From: Echinometra lucunter
Lineage: Eukaryota; Echinodermata; Echinoidea; Camarodonta; Echinometridae
Reading direction: 5' to 3'
Assembly: GCA_029962745.1 (NCBI GenBank)
Contig: CM057157.1
Span: forward strand, 20,409,508-20,473,507
Length of the DNA stretch: 64,000 bases
Shown piece after piece: positions 1-11,850 of the stretch (its first letter is position 1; each line of letters opens with the position of its first letter). The notes beneath the pieces were generated by a model that was not told the origin of the DNA, searched no databases, and saw nothing but the letters and a program-made list of their open reading frames with translations. The translations under genes and the position numbers were made by a program.

Positions 1-106
1 TTGGAATTTCCAGGAGCAATAATGAACACCACTGTCTTCTACATACTTCCCCGTTTCCATTCATATATAATTAACCCTATTCTGTGATTTTCTTTGAATG
101 TCACCT
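1..106. mobile_element. Right end of a TTAA-flanked DNA transposon
   Basis: This stretch closely matches the last ~105 bases of the complete element at 20853-22603, including the subterminal text around TATATAATTAACCCTATTC and the terminal TTCACCT-type end. It is followed directly by TTAA at 107-110, as in the complete copy. The left part lies outside the window. No coding sequence is visible. The shared, sharply defined right end shows this is a dispersed family and not a single insertion. Confidence 0.75.
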
Positions 107-178
107 TTAAATAAATGGATCAAGTAGTGGATATCATTTGAAATAGGAAAATTAGTTTTCAATTGAAAATGAAGACCA

Positions 179-300
179 AGCCTAATGCTGAGGCTTGAAC
201 CCTCAAGTTAATGCTAAGGCTTGTACCCTCAAGGCTAATACTATAAGGCTTGAACCCTCAAGGCTAATACTATAAGGCCTTAACCCTCAAGGCTAAGGCA
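179..300. repeat. Short tandem repeat, about 34-bp unit
   Basis: Four imperfect copies of a unit built on AGGCTTGAACCCTCAAGGCT followed by AATACTATA. The last copies are the most alike. It lies just beyond the transposon end and shows no coding potential. Confidence 0.8.
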
Positions 301-1150
301 ATGGCCAAGGCATAGATGATGAAAGATAATAAAAAAGAATAGATCATATAAACATGATAACACACATGATAAAACATCATACACAAAACAAAAATTGAAA
401 TTTATTTAAGATATCATTTTGTGTTTTATTGTAGGATCCTGAAGAATATCATCGTGATCACGCAGATCGATTATTGAAATAGTATATATATCTACAATTA
501 TGTATACATGTCTGTGGTGTGTGTGTGTGTGTGTGTGTGGGTGTGGGTGTGGGTGTGGGGTGTGTTGTGTGCACGTAAAGGTGAGGGGTGCGGGTTCGTG
601 CGGGTTTGTATAGCTTTGAAAGCGAGGACAGTGAACAAAGAAAATTCCTGAGACACATAGTCCTCGGTTTGGCAAACCAATAGTCCTCGGTTTGTCAAAC
701 AAAGGAGTTGACGGTTATTCCGTCAACCCTTGCGAGGGACAGGAGTAGAGTGATGTAGACTTGTGTGTGCGGTTGTGTGTGGGTGGTGTGTATGTGTGCA
801 GGTGCGGTAAGTTTAATTTTTCCTTATTATTTCGAACGCGACATATTTTTTAATATGAGACTTATAGTTTTAATTTTCCTTATTATGATTTTACTCAGTA
901 CCAATACGAGATTCCATACTTGTCCCATCGGGGCAGAAAGACGCTCCTTATAAACGTGATAGGATTTGGATACAAATGAACTGGAATTTTCTTTTAAAAA
1001 TCCCCCTCCTCTTCCCACCCCCATCACCCCCCCCCCCCCTTATAAAAAACCCCTGCCATGACTTACTCAACCACTCAACGGGGACATAAATGCTTTATGA
1101 CAGCATTGCTATATTCACACATTCTTTCTTATTGATCAATAAGCTAATTG
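301..1150. other. Non-coding stretch with a GT microsatellite
   Basis: No gene is visible. It holds a GT run at about 513-560 that grades into GTGTGG repeats, a short direct duplication of TAGTCCTCGGTTTG at about 658-699, a second GT-rich patch at 760-810 and a C run at about 1027-1040. Reading frames here only translate simple repeats. Confidence 0.6.
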
Positions 1151-3350
1151 CAAAAGTCGTACGGATCATTGAAACTTGGTATTGATAGGAGCGGGTTTAC
1201 AAAAGAGCGCGAAACTGTAAATTCAACAGATCATGCAAGCGCTTGTCTCGCTAGAGCCAATGCAGCAAGTTGACAGCTGGAATTGACACAACGAATGCGC
1301 CTTTTATAACGTCAAGATAAACCTATTGTAGCTCAAACAATCCTGACTGTCTCTTTTTAACCAACTTAATGATCATGATTTCTACATACATCTTCGTTTA
1401 ACCGCTTGGGAAAGAAATGACAGCGAATTGACTGTTAACATCAAAACACTAAACGCGCTCTTTTATGGAACAGCTAGATACTGTACTCATTCAACAATTT
1501 TGATCATCTTGTCTGACTCAATTTTAATGACTTTTTTTCACGGGTTTCATCTGACTATTCAGGATTAATTGACAGGTAATAGGAAAGAGACATCAAGCGC
1601 CCCTATTGATGTAAGAGGTAGATGCTGCATATTAAGTGTACATAAACTCTTTTGGAAGTCTTCGCTGACTCAATTTCAAAGACTTCTTAAACATCGTGCT
1701 CTCAATGGTCGACATCTGCATGATGATCCTGTGCTTTACGTCTTGAGAAACTGATCAAGGCTTAAAACTGCACACATATGCACTCTATGCGCTCTTCGAC
1801 GTGACAGCTAAGTACTGCACATTAATTCGCATCTATTTCGATGTCTACTCTGGCACAACTTTGTAAAGATCTTTTCAACGTTTTCATCTGATTGTCTCGA
1901 GATTAGAATAGCATCAGTCGCAAATTTAGCATGAAACACTAAACGCGCTCTTTTAGGTATCGGCTACCTTGAGGACATGAAATTACTGTGAATGTCTTCT
2001 TTGACCCAATTTTCTTGCTTTCTTCTCCGTCATCAACTGATTGTTTGGAGATGAAACGGTATCAAAATGGAAAGCTATCAGTCTACTTTGACTCTAATTT
2101 TATGATATCTTAACGTATTCGTCTGTTTCTTAGTGGGAAATGGTGGCAGGAAATTGTAATGTTGAATTACGCATTAAACATACTTTTTATGCTATGCAGT
2201 CAACTATTTGAATCGTTTTCTCTTAACCAAATTTTCACAACCTCTTCAAGATCTTCAGCCAGTGGTTCAATGATTGGGTGGCAGCAAATTGGAAGGGTTT
2301 AATGACTCTGAATGCGTCATTAATGTTGTGACAGCAAGATACCACACATCAACTATTTCGAAAGGTCTTCCCTGGCCAATTTTCATTCGTCAATTTTCAC
2401 AACCCCCTTCATCATCTTCCTCCTATTATTAGGAATTTCACGATAATTATGAGCCTCTGTTCACGACTCGACTTGCAGAACACATTTCAAACACGACGAA
2501 TATGAGACTTAAAAGGACATCAAGAGCGCTCTTTTATATAAAGAACTACTTCCATTCTACTTTCAACTACTTTGACTGTCTAATCTGACCCCTTTACATT
2601 CATCATGATATCTACAACCGCTTCATCTCACTGGTGAATGTCAAATGAGAGTAAAGAGGAAATTCAATAAACAGACTTTAAAAAGTGCTTTAATTATGTT
2701 TAATGCAACAGCAAGCAAGTGCACATTCACCGTTCTGGAAATTCGACCTCTACTTTGACCTAATATTGCAACGATTTTTTTTTCACATTTCCGTCTGATT
2801 GTTTCGGGATTCAGTAACGGCTAAATGGAGCAGACATGAGACTGTAAATACTCTCTTTGATGTTGATATAACTGCTATCTACCGTGCATGCCTATTTTAG
2901 CCGTCTTCCGTGACCCAACTTTCATGATTTCTTTACCATCTTCATGCGATTAATATTTGCATGCTTATCCTGCATGCACTCCATTGACGTATGAGACACA
3001 TTTTAAATACAACACCCCGGAGGCTATAGTATAACGCATCATGCACATATGCGCTTTTGTTGTTACAGCTAGAACGGCAGAGTATATCGACTGTCCTTAA
3101 GTTTTAATGAACTCCTTGTACATCTTTATCTCCTTTTCCAGATTAAATGACGGCAAACTGGAGGGTTAAGACGTCAGACCAAATACGCTTTTTGATATAA
3201 ACATCGAGAAACTACAGTCAGCTTTCTTGATGGCTTGCCTTACCCAGATTGTTCGACTTATCCAAACCTTCGTCTAGTTTGTCAGGAATTAAGTGATTAA
3301 GTTAGGTAATTCCTCCTAAGCCATTTTGGTCGCTATGGAGAATTACTTTC
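1150..3350. repeat. Decayed tandem array, about 155-bp period
   Basis: A motif like AAACGCGCTCTTTTATG recurs at roughly 1300, 1455, 1790, 1945, 2535, 3046 and 3187, with weaker copies between. Each is followed about 50-70 bases later by a variant of TTTGACCCAATTTTCATGA and then by TTCATCTGATTGTTTCGGGA-like text. The spacing is about 140-190 bases. The units have diverged strongly, so this looks like an old satellite. No conserved open frame runs through it. Similar units (ATAAACGCA..TTTGGAGTCTG) continue at 4320-4640, just upstream of the GPCR. Confidence 0.55.
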
Positions 3351-4688
3351 CTTTCGTCTGCGGTTCAATCAATGATACATTTGACTTTAAAAATTTGCCA
3401 ACATTTGAGACGGATAGCATTTTATGCTCTTGTGAATAGCGAGGAGAAGACAGGATTAATTAATTTTGCCGTTAAAATGGTAGCGAAGTGTTTGATGTAT
3501 GAGACAAGCTTTTCACTTGTCACTTTTTTCGTCTATTACGTTCGTCATTCCCCTTCCAGTTGCCAGCACTCCGAATGACTTATTTAACACAAGCAATCAG
3601 CTAAGGGATGTGAACTGTTGGCCAATACTGAACCGACATTCCAATTAATGTTTACTGCTCACTATTTGTACTCCGTCATGACCAGCGGCGTACCTTAGCT
3701 TTAGGAGAAGCAGAACACCTTAGGATGATTCATAATAATATCTTGGCAAGGGAAACCATTTTTCAGAGCCCTGTTGTAAGTGCTTGGAAGAGGACGCATA
3801 TTTTTACGTGATCAGAAAACTCTCAGAAGCAGCATATTTCTGGTCCTCCTCAGAAACGTTAGTGGTCATTATCAGATTATAGAAGTAGCATTACTTCAGA
3901 TCAGTTTTGCATGTTCTTGAAAGTCTGAAGACATCAAAAAAAAAATCCCACTCCAAAACATAGAAAGACAAAGACAATGGCAAACGTACAATTGGTACAT
4001 GGTGAACTATAGAGGGTGACGAGTGAATTGGTTATTAGGAACACTGTTTACAAAGCGTGTCCAGTAAGGCAGTAGACAGACAACCCATCCACTAAGTGGT
4101 GTGTATTAAAATTGATAATCAATCATTTTAATTGATGTAATAAGTTCAAGACTGGCATCCGTATCCGTTACGCTTTGACGGTAGGGGGATTTTATTGACC
4201 AAATTTCAGCAATGTGGATGCTGCATTTATGGGAAAGTAAAGGAAATAGTAACGTTCATGAAACTTTAGCTACTATAACCCATGATGTGGCTCCCATTTC
4301 CATTATCCAATCAATATATAATCATTCCATAAACGCACTTGGCTCTTTTGGAGTCTGGAGTCTGATATGACGAATTTGTATTTTATAAGGGGACTATACT
4401 TTGATGCATATTTATCTTAGATCAACGCGTGTCAACTGACTGTTCACATTTTACAATCAATATCAGAACGATTTCCATAAACGCATTAAGGCAATTTGGA
4501 ATCTGAGCAATATGTTTTTTACTTGAGGAAGTTTCGTTATTGGACAAGGTATAAACATAACTGACTACTTTCCCCAAAATTCCTCACAAGGTCGATTTAA
4601 ATACATAACACATTTGGCAGTTTGGAGTCATAGGTACGATATTGTTCTTTTGCCAAAGCAATACTTTTGAAGTTTGAAGGGTTTCAAC
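3351..4688. other. Upstream region of the GPCR; no gene seen
   Basis: No convincing coding sequence. The last 350 bases contain three degenerate copies (about 4325, 4473 and 4600) of a unit with CCATAAACGCAYTTGG and TTTGGAGTCTG, related in style to the array at 1150-3350. The receptor promoter would have to lie here, but no clear TATA box or initiator can be assigned. Confidence 0.5.
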
Positions 4689-5722
4689 ATGGCTGACTTC
4701 ACAAATACGACGGTAGCAGACGGATTAAGGAAGGTGTTCAACGTCACCGCCCTTAGTATCTGTCAGGCGGTCATTCTTGGGATTTGCTTACTGGTGATTA
4801 TAATCAGCAATACCTTTATTCTTGCGATACTCCAGACTGTCAAGAACTGCTTTGAAGACATGCAGCAGTTCGTGTTTAAAGCACTTGCGATCACAGATTT
4901 CCTAACTGGCATTTTTTGTTGCGGCCTGACCATTATGGCCATCATCTTTGGCGCCGGTCAGCCATTCTCATCGACGCTGTGCGCTATTCGGGGGATAGCT
5001 TGCACGGGACTGGTCAACCTCTCGGCTCTCCTGATCGCCTGTGCCTGCGTTGACCGATTCATCGCCGTCGTCTACCCACTTCGCTACTGCACCCTCGTGA
5101 CGATGAACGCGCCAGGATTGTGCTTCTAGTCGTATGCACGGTTGCGTCATTTAACGGCTTCTTGAGCCTTCTTCGAGGAAGAACAGTTGCCAAAAACAAC
5201 TTGTGCCTGTCAGACTTCTCCTCCGAGCGATTCGCCTTTCGACCTAGCCTGATCACCAGCCTATTCCTAAGCTGTCTGTCTCTCCTTGTTGCGACCGTTA
5301 CGAACATCAAGGTCCTGTTAGTGTCTTCGGCTCAGTTGAAACGTTCCGCGAACATTGTACCGAGCGATATCACCAACGAAAGTGATGCCCATAAAGTCGC
5401 CAGCAGGTTCCGCAGGAGAAGCCTGAAAGGCCACCACGTCCTAATTGTCGCAACTGTCGCTTTTTTCGTTGCCATTATTCCTTGGAGCATAGTCTCCGCG
5501 TCGCAGTTCAGCCCAAAGACCTCAATTGCGACACCTACGGCAAGGTTCGTCACGAGTCTTTTGGTGATCTCAAAAAGCTGGATGAACGCTCTAATTTTTG
5601 TCACGCTGAACAAGCGGTTCCGGAGGGCAGCCCAAAGAGCGTTGCATGGCACGCAACGTCAAGTCCACTTGGATGCAGAAACAACATCCATGCAGACAAA
5701 TGCCTTGTATGCTGAGGGATAA
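4689..5722 (+). pseudogene. Class A (rhodopsin-like) GPCR, single exon, one frameshift
   Basis: Seven-helix receptor of about 344 residues, typical of an intronless class A GPCR. The start is the ATG at 4689; upstream in-frame codons look non-coding. The first frame (to 5128) gives TM1 with SNTFILAIL, TM2 with ALAITDFL carrying the conserved Asp, a TM3 cysteine in TLCAIRG, and DRFIAVVYPLRY, a DRY variant. The second frame (codons running to 5722) gives TM4 IVLLVVCTVASF, an ECL2 cysteine, TM5, TM6 FFVAIIPW, and TM7 ending WMNALIFVTLNKRFRRA, where NALIF replaces NPxxY. The frames join at about 5100-5102: one missing base in ACG(G)ATGAA would restore the usual LVTDERARIV-type loop 2. It is GC-richer than its surroundings. 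The ligand is unknown; it resembles the large echinoderm expansions of rhodopsin-type receptors. It is either a recent pseudogene or an intact gene with a one-base sequencing error. Confidence 0.85.
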
Positions 5723-6421
5723 TTTCATATAAATAAGGAACAAACGGACGAATGAACAAATTAATGCTCTAGTGTCATACCCAACTACAAGATGCCCTTT
5801 TCCTATAACAGTAGAAAATGGATAGAGGCGAAAGACAAGTGGCATCAAGGGTGAATTAAGAATTGTCAAAACGGAAAGGTTTTTTTATTCAATATTAGAG
5901 AAAAGGGGGTTGGAGGATGTGTTTATCTCTAGCTCGTTTTCTCTTGTTATAGACAGAAGATACTACTTATTTTCTTAAGTCTATGAATACCTAATCTTAG
6001 AAAAATCTACTGGTTGCCTAAATATATTGCCTGACATATCAAGAAGTAGTACGGTATTGTTTGCAGGTAAACTGAAATTACATGGATGCTTACAACACTG
6101 CAACAACCGTAAAGAAACAAGATTTATTTGGTCAAACAAGACACAAACGACATAGAATGACAACTCATCACGAGCGTTTTTTCTTGGGTGAATGTTTAAT
6201 TTACCTGACTGCTAAGAAAGCATCTTATGTCTGTAGTAAAGTAACTTTGGAACGACTGCTGTAACTTCTCTCCGAAGAACTTGGTAATGACGATTAATGT
6301 TAAAAGGGCACTATAAAGCGTCTACTCCTTTCGAACCAGGGCTCTCAGATAAGAAACCGGGGACGGTATCCTGGAAAGTAATGGTTTCATTTATCTGCAG
6401 TGCTAAGACAAAATTGTTATT
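5723..6421. other. Downstream of GPCR; no feature seen
   Basis: AT-rich sequence without a supported gene or clear repeat. No AATAAA was confidently assigned to the receptor. Confidence 0.5.
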
Positions 6422-6424
6422 CTG

Positions 6425-6563
6425 GGCCTCAGCTGTTTCAAAAACTTGTTGGCATTAACAACTGCCACATCTCTATGACAAATTTGCTGTCAGCCCTGAA
6501 TCAGATGGAAGGATTTCAGCAGCTTATGACTTGTTATTGATAATTAGTCTTATGAAACGGGCC
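6425..6563. mobile_element. MITE, diverged GGGCC-ended family
   Basis: Imperfect inverted ends (GGGCCTCAGCTGTTTCA against GTCTTATGAAACGGGCC) flank a core with AACTGCCACATCTCTATGACAAATTTGCTG, which is shared with the copy at 51257-51399. The flanks read CTG on the left and CAG on the right. It is non-coding and a distant relative of the 137-bp family at 19668, 27626 and 28135. Confidence 0.65.
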
Positions 6564-6566
6564 CAG

Positions 6567-7688
6567 GTATTGCTTATCTGATTTACAGCAGCTAGAGGCA
6601 GGTGTGGGCTTTCTTAATGATGGTGGCAACTTTATAGCGGAGAAACAAGTAGCACGTGCTCGACCAGCACGATAAAGTGTATAACTCAAAATGTCATTGA
6701 AGAGACATTTCGAAAAATTTAAAGAATGGGAATATATGATTTTTCATCAAATTGTGACTTCGTTAGAGAAAGGTATGGGATGAGCGGCACTGTTGATTAA
6801 TTGTAGTCGATGCATTGTTGCATATAAAAAAACTGAAATTAATACGTGCAAAGCGCATCCATGGGATGTGATACGCAGCTCCCACTGGACTAATTACCTA
6901 TGTAATATCCATTTTAATTGATAAAGTGGCGAAAATGGGCATGACAAAAGATACAATCATGACAATAAAGGCGGTTCTTACAGAGATTAGATGATTTCAG
7001 AACACTTCTTACAACAGTTTTACCAGGTATTATCTTAGGAATATTAAAAAAAATATTACAACACTTCCATTTTTTTTCTTCAGAATAACAAACACCCCAG
7101 TGCTCTACCACCGAGGTATTGCACCTCAAGATGAAGAATTCTGATTGATTTCAAAAGTTGCGATGAAGTCGAATCGATTGCAGTTCTTTATTAAACGGAG
7201 CGCTAGAGCATGACATTGACATTTTCGTCTGACATCTTTTAAATTATGGGGTTTTTTTTTCAAATATAAGGGTAAATTGAAATTGAGTTGCCATGGAAAC
7301 TAACATGAAATATCATGATGGACGAGAGCTGATTTTTATTTATTTTTTTTAAAATTAACACTCAATTTCAACAATGTTATGTTTGTGACCTTAAAGATTG
7401 GTAAGAGGTATGGTTTCATGAATGTTTGCCTACTTTTAAACACACATCAGCATATCAAACATACTAAATAGGAATGTGCTACGAAAAACATCAAGTGAAG
7501 GGGGGGGGGGGCGGAAATGCCATTGTATGAAATCCCTTCAGTGCACAGATGAAACTCTCTAATGCTTGTGTTATAAAGTAGTTTCCTTTACAGGAAAATT
7601 GTCTAATATCATGCATTCACGTGTATACCATTATTCAGCAATGTTGCGAACAATCGGAGTTTATTGCTCGAAAGTAATATCATCTTGA
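6567..7688. other. No gene seen; one G run
   Basis: AT-rich, non-coding sequence with a run of about 12 G at 7501-7512. No paired repeat or gene could be supported. Confidence 0.5.
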
Positions 7689-7696
7689 AATATATC

Positions 7697-8036
7697 CAAT
7701 GGCGTAAATCGCGGGGGGGGGGGGGGTGGGGTGGCGTGTACAAATATCCCCCCCCCCCCACTTTTTAAGGAAGAAACGATATTCTAATTAATCAGTAAAA
7801 TTTCCGATAATCTCTCATAAACGACTATTATTTTAGAATTTCTATTTCAAAATACGCTTAAAAACCAGAAAAGTGGTTATGTTTGGCTCGCTTCGCTCGC
7901 TCGCAAAATAATTAAAATGTGTGTAGGTGGGTGAGGGTGTGTGTTTATACTTAAGTGTGAGTTCGACTGAAAAAAAAATTGGCAAAAAAGTCAATCATCC
8001 CCCCCCCCCACTCCTCAAAGAGGATTTACGCCGGTG
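7697..8036. mobile_element. hAT-like MITE, 340 bp
   Basis: Ends are CAATGGCGTAAATC on the left and, read inward from the right, CACCGGCGTAAATC. The flanking 8-bp sequences AATATATC (7689-7696) and AATACATC (8037-8044) match at seven of eight positions, as expected for an old hAT target-site duplication. G and C homopolymers sit just inside both ends and in the middle. A second copy with a perfect 8-bp duplication lies at 49627-49921. No transposase is encoded, so mobility would depend on a partner element. Confidence 0.8.
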
Positions 8037-8108
8037 AATACATCGAATGCAGATATGTATGTATGTACATATATATATTATGTTTATATATATATATATA
8101 TATATATA

Positions 8109-8247
8109 CTGAAAGAAATGAAAATGGGAGAATAATAATTGCGTAGCTTCTCCAATTTTTTTGACCCTTGATTCAAAATGGATGACAGCTCTGGGGAACA
8201 TTGGAGAAGCTACGCAATTATTATTCTCCCATTTTCATTTCTTTCAG
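8109..8247. mobile_element. Head-to-head inverted SINE bodies (hairpin)
   Basis: The right half (about 8154-8247) matches the SINE body at 14764-14856: a T run, then ACCCTTGATTCAAAATGG, ATGACAGCTCTGGGG and CTACGCAATTATTATTCTCC. The left half (8109-8157) is the near-perfect reverse complement of its last ~48 bases. Together they form a hairpin with an arm of about 48 bp and a spacer of about 43 bases. The tRNA-like head present at 14693 is missing here. An AT microsatellite precedes it. Confidence 0.75.
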
Positions 8248-8610
8248 TGTTTAAGGGAGTTGCCAAAGTTGTTAGCATTTGTCAAATTTCTGTATATATA
8301 TAATATATTTCATTTCATTTCGTTTATTTCCATTTCCAACATAATATATAAACAGAATACATGCCATGTACAAAGTACAATAGTGAAACTAAACATAGAA
8401 TCGTAAATACAATATGTACAGTAAGCTAAGAAAAAGGTTGGTAATGGAGGGGACTGCTGAAAAGCTGTGCTTGTAGATTGCAGCCCCCTATAACTTAGAG
8501 TTGTAAAAATAGTGTATCAATAAAACAAAAAGAAGGAAAAGACAACACGCTGATACATCGGATAGATATACATAAAGAAATGTAAGGGAAGGGAAGGAAA
8601 GGAGAGGAGA

Positions 8611-8656
<46 letters not shown>

Positions 8657-9399
8657 AGAGGAGGAGGAGGACTCTAGCCTAACAACACACACAACATACA
8701 CGGACCGACCGGGAAACGAATATCTGTATAAAATGAATGAAAACATAATCGAGTAGTTTGTTAAGTAAAATAATTTGAACGAGGGATGATGAGTCTAAAG
8801 GGCTAGTGCATGGTAATTACGAAGAAGGGATTTTTTAAAATTTGAACTTAAAGGAATTTAAACTAAGGGCATTTTTCATGCTATCATCAAGATTAGTCCA
8901 GAGCTTCGGGCCTGCATACGTAAATATAGATTTATAGAGTATAGTTCGTGGTAATGGCAGATGGAATTCGTCGGATTGGCGTGTGGGATATTTGTGTATA
9001 TTTTTATTTTTGTTGAATATTAGATTAAAAACTGGAGGAGTGCATTATTATTCAAATTATTCAAGTGGTACATAAACTGACCGAGATTATAACGGTATAA
9101 ATCATTTATCTTCAAGATTTTATTTTCGATAAACAAAACATCGATGTGGGACATCCATGAAGTGTTGCAGATAACACGCATAGCTTTCTTTTGTAAAAGT
9201 AGTATTCTGTAGAGATGATAATCATGTGAATTACCTCAAACAACAATTCCATAATTTAAGTAGGGTAAAATCAATGTTGAATAAAGCATTAGAAGAGAAG
9301 ATGTTGGTAGAAAAAAAAATTGACCTTATTTATAATGCCTATATTTTGACAAATAGTTTGGCAAATGCTATGAATATGAACATTTCATGACAATTTATC

Positions 9400-10800
9400 G
9401 TCTATTATCAGACCTAGAAATTTCATTGAAGTAACTGTTTCTAAGTTGGTATCATCTAGCTTAATATTATTTGGTAGTTTGTCTATAGAATTGCTGAAGA
9501 GCGTGCATTTGGTTTTTTTGGAAGTTTATTGATAACCTATTAGCTCTTGTCCATTGTAACAATTTATCTAATTCTTTATTAAGTATATTGACCAAAATAA
9601 CAGGATCTGGATGGGAGAGGAGAACATGAGAATCATCTGCAAATAAGATAAATGAGAGGATATTAGATGAGTTTTTGATATCATTAATATAGATGATAAA
9701 TAATAGAGGGCCCAGTAAGCTACCCTGAGGAACTCAGCAATACACATCTTGCATAGAAGAACATTGGTCATTAATACAAACATATTGCGATTTGATACAT
9801 GTAGGTAGTTTCTGAACCACTCTAAGGCCTACCACGAATTCCGTAATTATTCAATTTGTGAAGAAGTATTTTGTGATCGATGGTATCAAAGGCCTTGGAG
9901 GGGTCCAGAAAAACACCCACAGTATGATAAAATTTGTCAATAGCTTTTGAAATTTTCTCAATAAATGTAAGTATGGCATGGGAGGTACTATGACTTTGAC
10001 GAAAGCCGAACTGAGAATCAGAAATGATGTTGTATTTATTCAAAAAAATTAAAAGTCCTTTGTATATTATTCTTCCCAAAAGTTTAGAAATTGCCGACAG
10101 CAAATAAATTGGTCTAAAATTACATATATCATCTTTTTCTCCTTTTTTATAAACCGGTACAACCTTGGAAATCTTCGTACGGTCGGGAACTACACTGCTA
10201 GACAAGGATAAATTGAATATATGCACCAACGGATCAACAGTAAGTTAATGACGTCTTTCAATAAAATATTACCAAAGCCGTCATGCCCAGCACTCTTTTT
10301 ATTTTTCAAGTTATGGACTATATCTATTATTTCATTTCTATGTACAGGAACAAAAAATAGTGAATCGGTATTTGGCTGGTCTATAAAGTCTAAGAATGTC
10401 TTTTGCGTTGGAGGAATATTTTTTGCAAGGCTGCGTCCTATCTGAGAGAAATAATGACTGAACGTATCAGCTATCTGTGCTGAATCATGAATTTCTACAT
10501 TATCAAATTTGATTTTTGTTATACATGAGTTGTCAATATGCTTGTTAATTGCACCGTTGATTATTTTCCATGTTTTGCCAATATCATGTTTGAAGAGAAG
10601 TAATTGGTTTGTAAAATATTTTCGTTTTTCAATACGTAATATTTTTGTGAGAACATCTTTGTAAGTGAGAACATCTTTGTATTTATGGTGAGACTTTGCA
10701 GAACGTTGTATTTTGTTAGCGTAATACAATTCGTTTTTACGATTAATCGATCTTAAAATTGACTTAGTTATCCAAGGAAGTCTGGGATTCTTTTTATAAT
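9400..10800 (-). pseudogene. LINE reverse transcriptase domain (broken)
   Basis: RT of the element at 8310-12440, which would copy its RNA at a nicked target. Visible in order: RLPWITKSILRSINRKNELY in the linker, NLKNKKSAGHDG, VVPVYKKGEKDDICNFRPI, SQFGFRQSHSTSHAI, FLDPSKAFDTIDH and NNYGIRGRP. In another frame follow VPQGSLLGPLLFIIYIND and the catalytic FADDSHVLL (about 9625-9646). A TGA at 9734-9736 stands just before VPQGS where CR1/L2 proteins normally have an amino acid. At least two frame changes are needed, so this copy is dead. A small duplication (YKDVLT twice) lies near 10670. Confidence 0.88.
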
Positions 10801-10837
10801 TTGAACATTTCTTAACTAATGGAATGTGTCTATCTAA

Positions 10838-11013
10838 TGGGGTGTTGCAAGAAAGTTGCAATCGATTGCAAGTTGCAACTGATTGCCACTGGCCAATCAA
10901 AATCAGTGTTGCATGCATGCCTTCTTAAAATTCCAGACCCTGAGCGAATCAGAATGGTTGTTTCAAAATGAGCAATTATTTGCAATCGATTGCAACTTTC
11001 TTGCAACACCCCA
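10838..11013. mobile_element. MITE with TAA duplication (PIF/Harbinger-like) nested in LINE
   Basis: A 176-bp palindromic element whose arms of about 34 bp are perfect: TGGGGTGTTGCAAGAAAG on the left, mirrored on the right, each continuing through TTGCAATCGATTGCAA. It is flanked by TAA at 10835-10837 and 11014-11016. A 3-bp TWA duplication is the usual mark of PIF/Harbinger elements. It is non-coding. It splits the LINE at 8310-12440 and is therefore younger than it. Confidence 0.85.
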
Positions 11014-11128
11014 TAAGTGTCACAAAAAACTCGTCATAAATATGTTATATGCAGTATTTGTATCATGCGAATTAAAAACTTCAGACCAATCCTCATCCTC
11101 AAGACTTTCTTTCAATCGTGTTATTTTA

Positions 11129-11850
11129 TTAGGTGTTACTCTTCTGAATTTTTACAAGTGGGTATCTTTTTTTATCAAAAATACAAGGACTTCGAGAAAA
11201 AATGGGGAATTGATCTGATACGTCTGATAGAATTATTCCTGATTCAGGTAAGGGAACAACATTGCAAAAAATATTATCAATGAGGGTTGCTGTATGGTTG
11301 GTAACCCGGGTAGGCTTAGTAATCAAAGGCAAGAATGAGGAAGATAATATATGATGTCCAAAAATTCATGTGAAGTGTGTTGAGCGGTAGAGTTAGATAG
11401 ATCTATATTGAAATCTCCTAAGATGTAACAGTCTTTATTGGTAAAGACAGGATTTTATAATAGGTATAGCAAATATTCTAAAAAGTCATGAGTATTTGAA
11501 TTAGGAGGTCTGTAACATACCATTATTAAAATGTTTTTAGAATTAGGTACTCTAATTACAATTATTAACGATTCTGCATAATCATTCATACGATTAAGAT
11601 CATTATGAATAAAGTAGTCACAATGTTGATTCATGTATAGGGCAACCCCGCCACCCCTTCTATTAATTCTACTATTTTCTACAAGGAAATAGCCCAGAAG
11701 TGAGTATGAACCAGCAGATTCCTGGGTTAGCCATGTGTCAGTCATAGCAATTGCAGAAAAATTAGTGTGAGAGGGAGTATCTATTAAAAAGCGCAGGCTA
11801 TCAAAGTTACAATTTAGACTCCTAACATTTAAATGCATGATAGAAAATAC
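11129..11850 (-). pseudogene. LINE apurinic-type endonuclease domain (broken)
   Basis: The endonuclease of the same LINE, which would nick target DNA to prime reverse transcription. The N-terminal part reads IMHLNVRSL, AMTDTWLTQ, RRGGGVALYM and MVCYRPPNSNTHDFL. The C-terminal part, after frame changes near 11330-11455, reads ITKPTRVTNHTATLIDNIF and SGIILSDVSDQFPIF. The usual catalytic SDH near the C-terminus appears as SDQ, a second reason to think it inactive. The reading upstream of about 11850 (to 12339) has no recognisable domain and may be the 5' leader. Confidence 0.85.
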
